From: Deltaproteobacteria bacterium
GTDB taxonomy: Bacteria; Desulfobacterota; Desulfarculia; JACQYL01
Length of the DNA stretch: 64,000 nt
Direction of reading: 5' to 3'
Assembly (NCBI GenBank): GCA_016208165.1
Contig: JACQYL010000062.1
Location: forward strand, 1-64,000
The first letter of the stretch is position 1. The number at the start of each line of letters is the position of its first letter. Position numbers and translations under genes: made by a program. The notes under the pieces are model-generated. The model searched no databases and was not told the DNA's origin. It saw only the letters and a program-made list of their open reading frames with translations. Positions 18,750 through 26,836 of the stretch are shown in pieces.

Positions 18750-19523
18750 ATGCTCATCGACACTCACGCCCATCTGGACATGGACGATTTTCTGGATGAC
18801 TTGAGGGATGTACTCGATCGCGCAGAGCGCGGGGGCGTCGGATGGGTGGTGACCGTGGGCTCCGAGATCGCCAAATGGAGCCGTTCCATCCGCATCGCCC
18901 ATGAAAACGACCGGGTATTCGCCGCGGTGGGGCTGCATCCCCACGAAGCTTCGAGTATGGATCGCGCCCTGGGGCAAATGGAGCCGCTGTTAAACGATGA
19001 CAGGCTATTGGCCCTCGGCGAAATCGGGCTTGACTATCACTATGAGCACTCACCACGAGAAGAACAGGAACGGGCGTTTCAAATTCAAATCGAGATGGCG
19101 CGAGCCGTTCGCAAGCCGATCATCGTCCACGTCAGGGAGGCCCACGACCAGGCCATTCGCATCCTGCGGGAAGGCCGGGCTCACGAGGTGGGCGGCGTGA
19201 TCCACTGCTTCACGGGAAGTGCGAAAGACGTGAATCCGTATTTGGACTTGGGCTTCCTCATCTCCTTCACGGGCATCCTGACCTTCAAAAAGGCGGACGA
19301 TGTGCGGTCGGCGGCAGCGAAGGTCCCCTTGGACCGGGTGATGGTCGAAACGGATGCTCCTTATCTGGCGCCGATACCCCATCGAGGAAAGCGAAACGAG
19401 CCGGCGTTCGTGGTGCACGTAGCCCGGGCTCTGGCCGAACTCCTCGGGATGTCTCCCGAGCGCGTCTTCGAACAGACTACCCGAAATGCCGTGGCTTTCT
19501 TCGGCCTCCCGGAGTTTCCGTGA
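18750..19523 (+). CDS. tatD: TatD family metal-dependent hydrolase (nuclease)
   Basis: A 257-residue TIM-barrel hydrolase. The ATG at 18750 follows AGGAGACC and starts the conserved MLIDTHAHLDMDDF, where H-x-H binds the first metal. Other ligands are seen in ALGEIGLDYHYE (Glu), KPIIVHVREAHD (His), GVIHCFTGS (His) and VETDAPYLAP (Asp). Members are 3'-5' DNA/RNA exonucleases of the cytoplasm with roles in DNA repair. Length is typical. Its stop overlaps the GTG start of maf (GTGA), so tatD-maf-yggS were one operon before the deletion that joins the last two. Confidence 0.94.
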   Translation: MLIDTHAHLDMDDFLDDLRDVLDRAERGGVGWVVTVGSEIAKWSRSIRIAHENDRVFAAVGLHPHEASSMDRALGQMEPLLNDDRLLALGEIGLDYHYEHSPREEQERAFQIQIEMARAVRKPIIVHVREAHDQAIRILREGRAHEVGGVIHCFTGSAKDVNPYLDLGFLISFTGILTFKKADDVRSAAAKVPLDRVMVETDAPYLAPIPHRGKRNEPAFVVHVARALAELLGMSPERVFEQTTRNAVAFFGLPEFP

Positions 19524-20062
19524 CCGAACACGCGCTTTTCATACTCGCTTCCGAATCTCCGCGCCGACCAGAACTCCTCCGGAGAATGAGATTGACCTTC
19601 GACGTGCGTCCCGCGCGCTGTGACGAACGTTTGCACCAGGGCGAGACTCCCGAGGCCTACACCCGCCGCATGGCGCTGGAGAAGGCCGAGGCCGTGGGCG
19701 CGGGCGCTCCCGATACGTGGGTGTTGGCAGCGGACACGGTGGTGTTTTCCGACGGACGGATTCTGGGCAAGCCGGGGGACCGGGACGAGGCCCGTCTCAT
19801 GCTGTCCGCGCTGAGCGGCCGAGTGCATGAGGTAGTGACTTCCTTTTGCTGGTACCACGGCGGCCGGAATATACGGTATGTTCGATCCATTGAAAGTCGA
19901 GTGGAATTCAAAGACCTCACCGAGGACGAGATCGAGCGGTACGTCGGATCGGGCGAGCCGATGGACAAAGCAGGCGCATATGCCGTCCAGGGACTGGGTT
20001 CATTCATGGTGCGGGCCGTCCACGGTTCTTACACGCGACCGAAGCTGTGCAAGCCGGGGTGA
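19520..20062 (+). pseudogene. maf: Maf family nucleotide pyrophosphatase, C-terminus lost
   Basis: Maf enzymes hydrolyse modified or canonical nucleoside triphosphates (dTTP/UTP or m7GTP subfamilies). The GTG at 19520 overlaps the tatD stop. The sequence is normal from ILASESPRRPELLRRMRLTF through ADTVVFSDGRILGKPGDRDE to YAVQGLGSFMVRAVHGSYT. There the family would continue with N-V-V-G-L-P and a final helix; instead eight unrelated residues follow and the frame stops. The break coincides with the point at which yggS starts without its N-terminus, so one deletion of about 150-200 bases explains both. The active-site residues upstream remain, so partial activity is possible. Confidence 0.75.
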
Positions 20063-20601
20063 GCATCCTGGGAGAAAACTATCTTCAAGAGGCTCAGGGG
20101 AAAATCGACCAATTCGAGCTTCCGGTTTCCTGGCATTTTATTGGACACCTTCAGTCCAAAAAAGCAAAACCGGTAGTGCGCCTGTTCGATCTGGTCCATT
20201 CTGTGGACAGTTTCAACCTTGCGCACGAGATTTCCAAACGTGCGGCGATTCTCGACAAAACCGCGGACGTCCTGATTCAGGTAAACGTGAGCGGAGAAGC
20301 GTCCAAGTTCGGTATCGTTCCCGAGCAGCTGGAACCGCTGCTGGATCGAATCCAGACCTTGGAGAACGTGCGCGTACGCGGTCTCATGACCATGCCTCCC
20401 TACTTCGATCAGCCCGAGCGGGTACGGCCTTTCTTTGCCCGGCTGCGTGAACGTATGGCAAGGGTCAAGAATCGGAGATGGTCTCCGAACATTCGTCTCG
20501 AGGAATTATCCATGGGCATGAGCGGCGATTTCGAAACGGCGATCGAAGAGGGCGCCACCCTGGTTCGAGTGGGCACTGCCATTTTTGGCTCCAGGCAATA
20601 A
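20035..20601 (+). pseudogene. yggS: YggS-like PLP homeostasis protein, N-terminus lost
   Basis: The remaining frame reads from about 20035 as ATEAVQAGVSILGENYLQEA, then WHFIGHLQSKKAK, QVNVSGEASKFGI, VRGLMTMPPYFD, LSMGMSGDFETAIEEGATLV and RVGTAIFGSRQ, all family signatures of the single-domain PLP-binding protein that buffers pyridoxal phosphate. The first 40 or so residues, including the PLP-lysine segment (V-A-V-S-K), are absent; the upstream DNA is maf in another frame. A GTG at 20047 could start a short product, but it would lack the Schiff-base lysine. It is called a remnant of the deletion that also removed the end of maf. Confidence 0.8.
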
Positions 20602-20857
20602 AAACGTCCCTTCCAAGATGCCCTTGAGGGGAAGCCCCGATCCGCCGGATGCGCCTTTCACGACGCTCCAATATTCTTTCGAGAATCAAACCCACCAAAA
20701 GCACTTCGATGGGCAGGAAAGCAACATCGTGCAGGAGAAAGATGAATATATGGTGGGTGTCCTTGAATATCAGGTAGTGTAGGACCTATATGGATAGGGA
20801 GCTAATCAGGAGTGCGACGGCCAGAGCTATGAGCCACCAGCTGCGCTTAACGTTCAA
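20602..20857 (-). pseudogene. membrane protein remnant with in-frame TAG and lost C-terminus
   Basis: On the minus strand a TTG at 20857 with AGGAGGAG nine bases upstream begins LNVKRSWWLIALAVALLISS-LSI, one hydrophobic helix, then TAG (20786-20788). The same frame continues with VLHYLIFKDTHHIFIFLLHD and VAFLPIEVLLVGLILERILE-RRERR, a second helix and charged linker. This fits a family of small membrane proteins of related anaerobes that have a long cytoplasmic helical domain after the ERR linker; that domain is absent here because the frame runs into the 3' end of yggS on the other strand. The stop plus truncation mark a pseudogene. Confidence 0.55.
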
Positions 20858-20945
20858 ACCTACTCCTCCTTCCGATCGTGAGAAACAGCGTCACGAAGCA
20901 ACGCAGAATGTTCGCGAGTGAGCTTGGACTTTGCACTTTTTTGTA

Positions 20946-21770
20946 TCATAAGCATGCGTGCCCTTTCACGCCACATGTCTTCAGAAAGGCGTTCAGATCC
21001 GTGTCGGTTCGAATGCCGAGCCGGGTCAGGGCAAAGTCGTACCGAACGGGGTCATTGGGGGCGATGGTCCGGAATCCCGCAGTGACTTCGAGAGCCGCCC
21101 GGATGTTGGCTTGCTTGCATCCGGTCAATCCTAAGGCCAGGCCGATTCGATACATATGTGTGTCCAAAGGCACGACCAGTTTGGACGGGTCCACCGATTT
21201 CCACCCCCCCGGATCCACGGCGTCCCGCCTCACCATCCACCGTAAATACAGGTGCAGCCGTTTGCAGGCGCTTCCCTTGGTGGGCGAAGGCAAAAGAAAG
21301 CTCAACGAACGATTCGCCAGTGTGGACAATTCGTCGACAAAGGCGGCCAGCGCTTCGAGCACCGTGTCGTCCTCGTCGTGCAAACCCAGACGAAAGCACG
21401 AACTCAGAGAACCGTGACGCTCGACTGCGCGTTTGACCCCAAATAACAGAGCGGCCAGTTCTTCGCCGGTGGTGAACCGGTGTTTGAAGCCCTGAAATGT
21501 CTTTTCCAGCGAACGCAAACTTGCCTGCCGAAGAAAGGCATGTGGCGAGGGCATGCGTTCGAGAACGAGACCCACGCTTTTCATAATCTGGTTTACTCTG
21601 CCGTAAGCCAAAGCGGACGCGATGAGTCCCACGATTTCGCGGTCACGCACGTCCTCGTAGGGATAGAGGAAGGCCAACGGATCCGGATGCACGAATTCAC
21701 GACGGTTGTACCGCAGATACAGATCGTCCAGGTGTCTGTCTAGGGACGTTTTCAGGGCGGTTTTTTGCAT
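20946..21770 (-). CDS. TIGR02757 family (DUF2400) protein
   Basis: A 274-residue protein of the DUF2400/TIGR02757 family. Recognisable stretches are HPDPLAFLYPYEDVRDREIV (residues about 28-47), GLIASALAYGRVNQIMKSV, the central PSPTKGSACKRLHLYLRWMV and RRDAVDPGGWKSVDPSKLVV-PLDTHMYRIG. The LRWMVR..D.VD.G.W......LV.PLDTH sequence is the family hallmark and resembles helix-hairpin-helix DNA glycosylase folds, which suggests nucleic-acid binding. The reaction is not established. The ribosome site is weak (AGGAA, 11 bases upstream). It is transcribed with, or just downstream of, nothing obvious; the CRP/FNR gene lies upstream on the same strand in the opposite half of a 65-base gap. Confidence 0.88.
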   Translation of the reverse strand: MQKTALKTSLDRHLDDLYLRYNRREFVHPDPLAFLYPYEDVRDREIVGLIASALAYGRVNQIMKSVGLVLERMPSPHAFLRQASLRSLEKTFQGFKHRFTTGEELAALLFGVKRAVERHGSLSSCFRLGLHDEDDTVLEALAAFVDELSTLANRSLSFLLPSPTKGSACKRLHLYLRWMVRRDAVDPGGWKSVDPSKLVVPLDTHMYRIGLALGLTGCKQANIRAALEVTAGFRTIAPNDPVRYDFALTRLGIRTDTDLNAFLKTCGVKGHACL

Positions 21771-21837
21771 GTTGGATGTTATTCCTGCGTGATATTCTAT
21801 GGTACCATTGAGCCGGAGGGTTGAAGAAGGCTACTGC

Positions 21838-22524
21838 TCAAACAAGTCCTTTGCCTGTTTCGGCCACGGTTTCCAGCCCTTCCCGGTCCAGGATTCGAAC
21901 GTTTGGACCGTCGATGTCGATCAACCCGTTGCGAACCATTTTGGCCAGAATACGAGACAGAGTTTCGGGTATGGTGCCCAAACGACTGGCCAGCTGCCCC
22001 TTGGATATATCCAACTGAAGATCCAGGCCGCCGTCGCGACGGTCGCTCAACCGAAGAAAGTAGGAGGCCAGGCGGCTGGGGACTTCCTTAAGGGAGAGAT
22101 CATCTATGAGACGAGTGAACGATCGAAGCCGTCTGGCAAGTATGGCCAACATGTTCAAGGCGAGTGAAGGGTTCTTTTCTATCAGCCGGATGAACCCTTT
22201 CCGGGGGAAATAATAGGTTTTCGAGTTTTCGAGGGCCTGGGCGTGGGCTGGAAACCGTCCTCCCTCGAATACCGGCACTTCCCCGAAAGGCTCGCCCGGT
22301 TCGATGATGTGGAGGATCTGTTCTTTGCCTTCGGAAGAGAGCTTATACACCTTGATGCGTCCCTCGATCACCACGTGGAATCCCGTTCCTTCAGCGCCTT
22401 CCGAGAAAACCGTCTGCCCTTTGCGATAGCTCTTCTCCACTACAATGGTCGACAGGTCCTGAAGCTGATTCAAAGGAAGTCCCTGAAACAGCGGGACGGC
22501 TGAAATGAGCTGAATTGTGTCCAT
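21838..22524 (-). CDS. CRP/FNR family regulator, HcpR-like
   Basis: A 228-residue regulator: N-terminal cyclic-nucleotide-binding fold (residues about 8-120, with EGTGFHVVIEGRIKVYKLSS and PGEPFGEVPVFEGG), a dimer helix (LNMLAILARRLRSFTRLIDD) and a C-terminal winged helix (QLASRLGTIPETLSRILAKM). There is no N-terminal Cys cluster as in FNR, so oxygen sensing through 4Fe-4S is unlikely; HcpR proteins sense NO through heme. It is divergent from the siroheme protein and two genes from hcp, and a perfect operator lies 25 bases before its start. No ribosome site precedes the ATG, and a TTGACT-N17-TATGTT promoter would place the transcript start near the start codon. Confidence 0.85.
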   Translation of the reverse strand: MDTIQLISAVPLFQGLPLNQLQDLSTIVVEKSYRKGQTVFSEGAEGTGFHVVIEGRIKVYKLSSEGKEQILHIIEPGEPFGEVPVFEGGRFPAHAQALENSKTYYFPRKGFIRLIEKNPSLALNMLAILARRLRSFTRLIDDLSLKEVPSRLASYFLRLSDRRDGGLDLQLDISKGQLASRLGTIPETLSRILAKMVRNGLIDIDGPNVRILDREGLETVAETGKGLV

Positions 22525-22548
22525 GGGGGAAAAAACATACCTGCCGTT

Positions 22549-22562
22549 TTGACTTAAGTCAA
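22549..22562. promoter_or_regulatory. perfect HcpR-type operator in the divergent promoter
   Basis: TTGACTTAAGTCAA is a perfect palindrome (extended by one pair to 16 bases, 22548-22563) of the TTGAC-N4-GTCAA type used by HcpR/DNR-like regulators. On the plus strand TATAAA at 22583-22588 would be a -10 box, putting the operator centre about 40 bases before transcription start, the class II activation position of CRP/FNR proteins. On the minus strand the operator overlaps a -35 box (TTGACT, 17 bases, TATGTT), which would fit autoregulation. Confidence 0.75.
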
Positions 22563-22633
22563 AGTATATCCTCTCGTCCTGCTATAAAATGGGTTTGTAG
22601 ATTCCAAAACCAGACCATGAAGGAGCTTTCAGT

Positions 22634-23461
22634 ATGAAGTGGACCGGACCAGCGGAGGAAGCCGTGTCGAGGGCGCCGTTTTTTGTGCGGAAACGGGTAA
22701 GAAGAAAGGTGGAGGAGGAGGCTGTCCGGCAAGGGGCCACGGAGGTTCGTATCGAGCACGTGGAAGCAAGCCGGAAGCGATTTCTGGAAAACATGGAAGA
22801 CGAGGTCAAGGGCTACCAGGTGGAAAGTTGCTTCGGGAACGGAGAGTGTCCCAACAGGATACGGAACGATGCGGAATTGGTCGGACGGATAGACGAACTG
22901 TTAGCTTCCAAGGAGTTGAAATCGTTTCTCAAAGATCGTGTCCAAGGACCGTTGAAACTGCATCACGAGTTTAGAGTCTCCGTTTCCGGATGTCCAAACG
23001 CCTGCTCGCGTCCGCAAATCGTGGATGTGGGAATCCTGGGTGCCCGCCGTCCCGCCATCGTTACGGAAGATTGCGACCGGTGTTCCGAATGCGTCGAGAC
23101 GTGCCGCGAGGGGGCTCTGCTTCTGCCCGAAGACGCACGTGCGCCAATCCTGGATGAGGACGCATGCCTGGCTTGCGGTCGATGTATAGAAGCCTGCCCT
23201 GCCGGTGCCCTGGTCGGAAGAGATATCGGATACCGTGTGCTGGTGGGCGGAAAACTGGGACGACATCCCCAATTGGGTATCGAACTCGAGGGCGTTCACC
23301 CGGTATCGGAGGTCCTGGAAATTCTTGACGGCTGCTTGGAGGTGTACACGTCTCACTGTCGTGAAGGAGAACGCTTCGGGGAAGTGCTCAACAGGGAAGG
23401 GATGGAAGTGTTGGTCGAGAAATTGAGAAAGAAATCAGAAAAAATGACGCTCTTGACTTAG
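22634..23461 (+). CDS. PCP_red - siroheme/4Fe-4S reductase - ferredoxin fusion protein
   Basis: A 275-residue cytoplasmic redox protein. Residues 1-46 (MKWTGPAEEAVSRAPFFVRK and on) are a PCP_red helical domain, as in light-independent protochlorophyllide reductase and some iron-sulfur proteins. Residues about 66-130 carry the full siroheme-[4Fe-4S] set: C-x(5)-C in SCFGNGECPN and C-x(3)-C in SGCPNACSRP. Two ferredoxin clusters follow (CDRCSECVETC and CLACGRCIEACP), then a short C-terminal sulfite-reductase-like half. It resembles the small assimilatory-type low-spin sulfite reductases of sulfate reducers; reduction of nitrite or sulfite is possible. An HcpR-type operator precedes it, which favours a nitrogen-oxide role. 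Confidence 0.82.
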   Translation: MKWTGPAEEAVSRAPFFVRKRVRRKVEEEAVRQGATEVRIEHVEASRKRFLENMEDEVKGYQVESCFGNGECPNRIRNDAELVGRIDELLASKELKSFLKDRVQGPLKLHHEFRVSVSGCPNACSRPQIVDVGILGARRPAIVTEDCDRCSECVETCREGALLLPEDARAPILDEDACLACGRCIEACPAGALVGRDIGYRVLVGGKLGRHPQLGIELEGVHPVSEVLEILDGCLEVYTSHCREGERFGEVLNREGMEVLVEKLRKKSEKMTLLT

Positions 23462-23466
23462 GTCAA
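23453..23466 (+). promoter_or_regulatory. HcpR-type operator upstream of hcp
   Basis: TTGACTTAGGTCAA differs by one base from the operator at 22549-22562 and overlaps the stop codon of the siroheme gene. A -10-like TAGATT lies at 23489-23494, so the operator centre would sit about 41 bases before the transcript start, again the class II activation spacing. It lies 111 bases before the hcp start codon. Confidence 0.75.
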
Positions 23467-23576
23467 GGACGATTCGTTCTTTAGTGGTTAGATTGATGCT
23501 CAAGATACGAAATTGAGGCCCGTTCTTCGGGCGATACGACTCCCGAAACATCCATCCATTAACAAGGAGGAACGAC

Positions 23577-25205
23577 ATGTTTTGTTATCAATGTGAACAG
23601 ACGGCCAAGGGCGAAGGATGCGTGAAAGTCGGCGTTTGCGGAAAGCAACCGGAGGTTGCGGCTCTGCAGGATCTCCTGGTTTACGCCTTGACAGGATTGT
23701 CCCAGGTGGCGGTTGAAGGCCGCAAGGTGGGTGTCAACGACCACAAGGCCAACGTATTCACGCTAAAAGGGATGTTTTCCACGCTGACCAACGTGAATTT
23801 CGACCCTCAGGATATCGCAGGATTCGTCCGCCGCTGTGTGGAAATCCGAGACGCGCTGAAGGTGAAGGTCAGGGCCGCCGGCGGCGCCACGGACTTTGGG
23901 GATGGACCCGCCCGTTTCGAACCGGCTTCGACCCTGGAAGGCCTCATCAAGCAGGGAGACTCCGTAGGAGTCAAATCCGATCCTTCGGTGGACCCGGATA
24001 TTCATTCATTGAAGCAGGTCACGGTGTATGGAATCAAAGGAGTCTGCGCCTACGCCGATCACGCTAGGATCTTAGGGCAAGAAGACGACGGAGTGTATGC
24101 CTTTATTCATGAAGCATTGGCGGCCACATTGAACAAGGATCTGGGCTTGAATGACTGGGTCGGTCTGGCGCTCAAGACCGGCGAAGTGAATCTGAAAGCG
24201 ATGGAATTGCTGGACAAAGCCAATACGGGCACCTATGGCAATCCCGAGCCGACGCAAGTCTCTTTAGGCCACAGGAAAGGCAAAGCCATCCTGGTGTCGG
24301 GCCACGATCTCAAGGACCTCGAGGAGTTGCTCAAACAGACGGAAGGCAAGGGCGTCAGTGTTTACACTCATGGTGAAATGCTGCCCACACACGCCTATCC
24401 CGAATTGAAGAAGTATGGTCATCTTGCCGGGCATTTCGGTACGGCCTGGCAAAACCAGATTCGCGAGTTCAGCGACTTCCCGGGGGCCATCCTCATGACG
24501 ACCAACTGCATTCAGAAGCCTCAGGAGTCCTATAAGGACAACATCTTCACCTCGGGGGTGGTCGGCTGGCCCGGCGTCAAGCACATCAGCGATCTCAACT
24601 TCGCGGCCGTAATCGAGAAGGCCTTGGCAATGCCCGGTTTTGCCGACAGCACGGACGGCAAGAAGGTGATGTGCGGTTTCGGTCACAATGCGGTAATGAG
24701 CGTGGCGGGCAAAGTGATTGAAGCCGTGAAGAGCGGCGCCATCAAGCACTTTTTCCTGGTAGCCGGATGCGACGGAGCCAAACCGGGACGAAACTATTAC
24801 ACCGAGTTTGTCGAGAAGGTACCGAAGGACAGCGTGGTGTTGACCCTGGCTTGTGGCAAGTTCCGCTTTTTCGACAAGGACCTGGGGAACATTGGGGGCA
24901 TTCCGAGACTACTCGACATCGGGCAGTGTAACGATGCCTACTCGGCGATTCAGATCGCGGTGGCTCTGGCCGGCGCCTTCAACTGCGGCGTAAACGATTT
25001 GCCGCTGTCCATGATCCTGTCATGGTACGAACAGAAGGCCGTGGCCATTCTTCTGACTCTGCTGCACTTAGGGATCAAAGACATTCGCCTGGGGCCGTCT
25101 TTGCCCGCGTTCGTGACCCCCAACGTGCTCGATGTGCTGGTGAAAAACTTCAATATCATGCCTATCACCACCCCGGAGGGTGACTTGAAGGCCATTCTTG
25201 GTTAA
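23577..25205 (+). CDS. hcp: hybrid-cluster protein (hydroxylamine reductase), class I
   Basis: A 542-residue protein with AAGGAGGAA before the ATG. The N-terminal Cys pattern, Cys3, Cys6, Cys15 and Cys21 (MFCYQCEQTAKGEGC and VGVCGK), is that of class I Hcp with a [4Fe-4S] cluster. Ligands of the hybrid Fe-S-O cluster are visible later in YTHGEMLPTHAYPEL, MTTNCIQKP, FLVAGCDGAKPGRNYYTEF, LACGKFRF and DIGQCNDAYSAIQIA. The enzyme reduces hydroxylamine to ammonia in vitro and NO to N2O in vivo. Position next to an HcpR-like gene and its own operator indicates induction by nitrosative stress. It heads a series of redox genes ending with an octaheme cytochrome. Confidence 0.97.
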   Translation: MFCYQCEQTAKGEGCVKVGVCGKQPEVAALQDLLVYALTGLSQVAVEGRKVGVNDHKANVFTLKGMFSTLTNVNFDPQDIAGFVRRCVEIRDALKVKVRAAGGATDFGDGPARFEPASTLEGLIKQGDSVGVKSDPSVDPDIHSLKQVTVYGIKGVCAYADHARILGQEDDGVYAFIHEALAATLNKDLGLNDWVGLALKTGEVNLKAMELLDKANTGTYGNPEPTQVSLGHRKGKAILVSGHDLKDLEELLKQTEGKGVSVYTHGEMLPTHAYPELKKYGHLAGHFGTAWQNQIREFSDFPGAILMTTNCIQKPQESYKDNIFTSGVVGWPGVKHISDLNFAAVIEKALAMPGFADSTDGKKVMCGFGHNAVMSVAGKVIEAVKSGAIKHFFLVAGCDGAKPGRNYYTEFVEKVPKDSVVLTLACGKFRFFDKDLGNIGGIPRLLDIGQCNDAYSAIQIAVALAGAFNCGVNDLPLSMILSWYEQKAVAILLTLLHLGIKDIRLGPSLPAFVTPNVLDVLVKNFNIMPITTPEGDLKAILG

Positions 25206-25214
25206 GTTCTATGA

Positions 25215-25235
25215 GCAGGGGGGATTCCCCCCTGC
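25215..25235 (+). terminator. strong hairpin after hcp
   Basis: A nine-base-pair stem (GCAGGGGGG / CCCCCCTGC) with a three-base loop begins 10 bases after the hcp stop and ends 30 bases before the next start. There is no T run, so it may be a processing or mRNA-stabilising structure, allowing partial read-through to the following genes, rather than a full terminator. Confidence 0.5.
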
Positions 25236-25264
25236 AATCCAACGCCAAGGGCAGGAGAGGTGTT

Positions 25265-26002
25265 ATGAAGTGTCCCGGACAGGAGACCCAATACTGGAAA
25301 CCCGGAGCCATATTCGAGACCAGGTGTCCCGGATGCGGGAAAGAGATTGAGTTTTTCAAAGACGAGCCGGCGCGTAACTGCAAGGGATGCGGCCGACGCG
25401 TGGTGAATCCGAGGATGGATTTCGGATGTGCTTCCTACTGCAAGTATGCGGAACAGTGCCTGGGAAACTTGCCTCCGGAGCTTCTGGCGGAACGGGACGA
25501 TCTTCTGAAGGACCGGGTCGCCATCGAAATGAAGCGGTATTTCGGAAGGGATTTCAAGAGAATAGGCCATGCGACCAGGGTGGCCAGATACGCGGAGACC
25601 ATCGGCAAGGAGGAAGGCGGTAATCTGGCGGTGATCCTGTGTGCGGCCTATCTGCATGACATCGGCATTCACGAAGCGGAACGGAAATACCAGAGCACGG
25701 CCGCGCGATATCAGCACGAGGAAGGGCCGCCCATTGCCAGGACCATTCTGACCAAGCTGGGCGCCAACGAGCATCTGATCGACGAGGTCTGCGACATCGT
25801 AAGCCATCATCATTCGCCGCGGGGTGATGACTCCGTGAATTTCAAAGTGGTATACGACGCGGATCTGATTACCAATCTCGAGGAACAGGCGAAAGATCAA
25901 TCTCCGGAATCGGAAAAGATGAAAGAACGCATCAATCGGTCGTTCCTCACTGAAAACGGGCGGGAGACCGCGAGGAAAGCGCTTCTAAACCATGGAGCAT
26001 AG
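25265..26002 (+). CDS. HD-domain phosphohydrolase with N-terminal zinc ribbon
   Basis: A 245-residue protein starting at ATG 25265 (AGGAGAGG upstream). Residues 1-70 are a Cys-rich metal-binding region: CPGCGKE, CKGCGRR and CASYCKYAEQC. Residues about 85-240 are an HD domain: GHATRVARYAE, then AAYLHDIGIHEAE with the H-D metal pair, ISHHHSPRGDD-like (SHHHSPRGDD) histidines and YDADLITNLEEQ. HD enzymes cleave phosphate esters, often of nucleotides. The gene regularly follows hcp-like genes in sulfate reducers. Its role in the pathway is unknown; a regulatory nucleotide or metal-linked function is possible. Confidence 0.82.
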   Translation: MKCPGQETQYWKPGAIFETRCPGCGKEIEFFKDEPARNCKGCGRRVVNPRMDFGCASYCKYAEQCLGNLPPELLAERDDLLKDRVAIEMKRYFGRDFKRIGHATRVARYAETIGKEEGGNLAVILCAAYLHDIGIHEAERKYQSTAARYQHEEGPPIARTILTKLGANEHLIDEVCDIVSHHHSPRGDDSVNFKVVYDADLITNLEEQAKDQSPESEKMKERINRSFLTENGRETARKALLNHGA

Positions 26003-26058
26003 CATAATCCGCTGGATATATTGAAGCCTTGGCCGCGTGAGCATTGTGGGAGGAAGTC

Positions 26059-26814
26059 ATGAAAATAAAAAGAAAAATTGTCGAGATCGACGAATCGTTG
26101 TGCGACGGATGCGGGAGTTGCGTTCCGTCTTGCGCTGAAGGCGCTATCGAAGTCCGGGACGGCAAGGCCCGTTTAGTTGCGGAAAAGTTTTGCGACGGAC
26201 TCGGCGCCTGTTTGGGTGACTGTCCCACCGGAGCCCTTCGGATCATGGAGCGGGAGGCCGAGGATTTTGACGAGCAGGCGGTCGAGCACTACCTGAATGA
26301 AAAAGAAACGCGACAACCGCAAGAGGCGCCGCCGGTTGTTTCCAAATGCCCGTCGGCGGGCGTCATGACCTTTCCGTCCGCGAGCGAGTGCAGCCGGGCC
26401 AATGCGCCGCGGACAAACGTTTCTTCCGAGTCTCAACTGACCCACTGGCCGGTGCAGATTCGGCTGGTCCCTCCCACGGCTCCGTTTCTCAAAGGAGCGG
26501 ATCTGCTGGTGGCGGCGGACTGCACCCCGATTGCCTATCCCGCCTTTCACCAGGATCTGTTGAAGGGCAAAGTGGTGTTGATGGGATGTCCCAAATTCGA
26601 TGACGTGGAGGAATATGTTCAGCGATTTGCGGACATCTTCAAAGCCGCCGATATCAGAAGCGTCACGGTTGTGGACATGGAAGTTCCGTGTTGCTCGGCC
26701 CTGCCCATGATCGTCAGAAAGGGAGCCGCAGCCGCCGGCAAACAGATACCCGTGGGAGAGATCGTCATCGGACGTCAAGGCGGGATCGTCCACAGAGATC
26801 AATGCGCAGCATGA
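26059..26814 (+). CDS. 4Fe-4S ferredoxin-domain protein with C-terminal Cys domain
   Basis: A 251-residue cytoplasmic protein; the ATG at 26059 follows GGGAGGAAG. The N-terminus carries one complete 4Fe-4S motif (CDGCGSCVPSCAEGAI) and a second, imperfect one (CDGLGACLGDCPTGAL), in which one Cys of C-x2-C-x2-C is replaced, so this may be a 3Fe or incomplete cluster. The region after about residue 130 contains TAPFLKGADLLVAADCTPIA, VVLMGCPKFDD and VVDMEVPCCSALPMIV, with a CC pair and further Cys, resembling a domain seen in other iron-sulfur proteins of anaerobes. Its partner is probably Hcp, given its place in the same plus-strand series. The specific redox role is unknown. Confidence 0.8.
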   Translation: MKIKRKIVEIDESLCDGCGSCVPSCAEGAIEVRDGKARLVAEKFCDGLGACLGDCPTGALRIMEREAEDFDEQAVEHYLNEKETRQPQEAPPVVSKCPSAGVMTFPSASECSRANAPRTNVSSESQLTHWPVQIRLVPPTAPFLKGADLLVAADCTPIAYPAFHQDLLKGKVVLMGCPKFDDVEEYVQRFADIFKAADIRSVTVVDMEVPCCSALPMIVRKGAAAAGKQIPVGEIVIGRQGGIVHRDQCAA

Positions 26815-26836
26815 ACGGCCAAGGGAGGAGGAGATC

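Noticed and set aside
20786-20788. TAG as a pyrrolysine or read-through codon
   Set aside because: No pyl genes are in the window and the downstream gene is also truncated, so simple decay is the better explanation.
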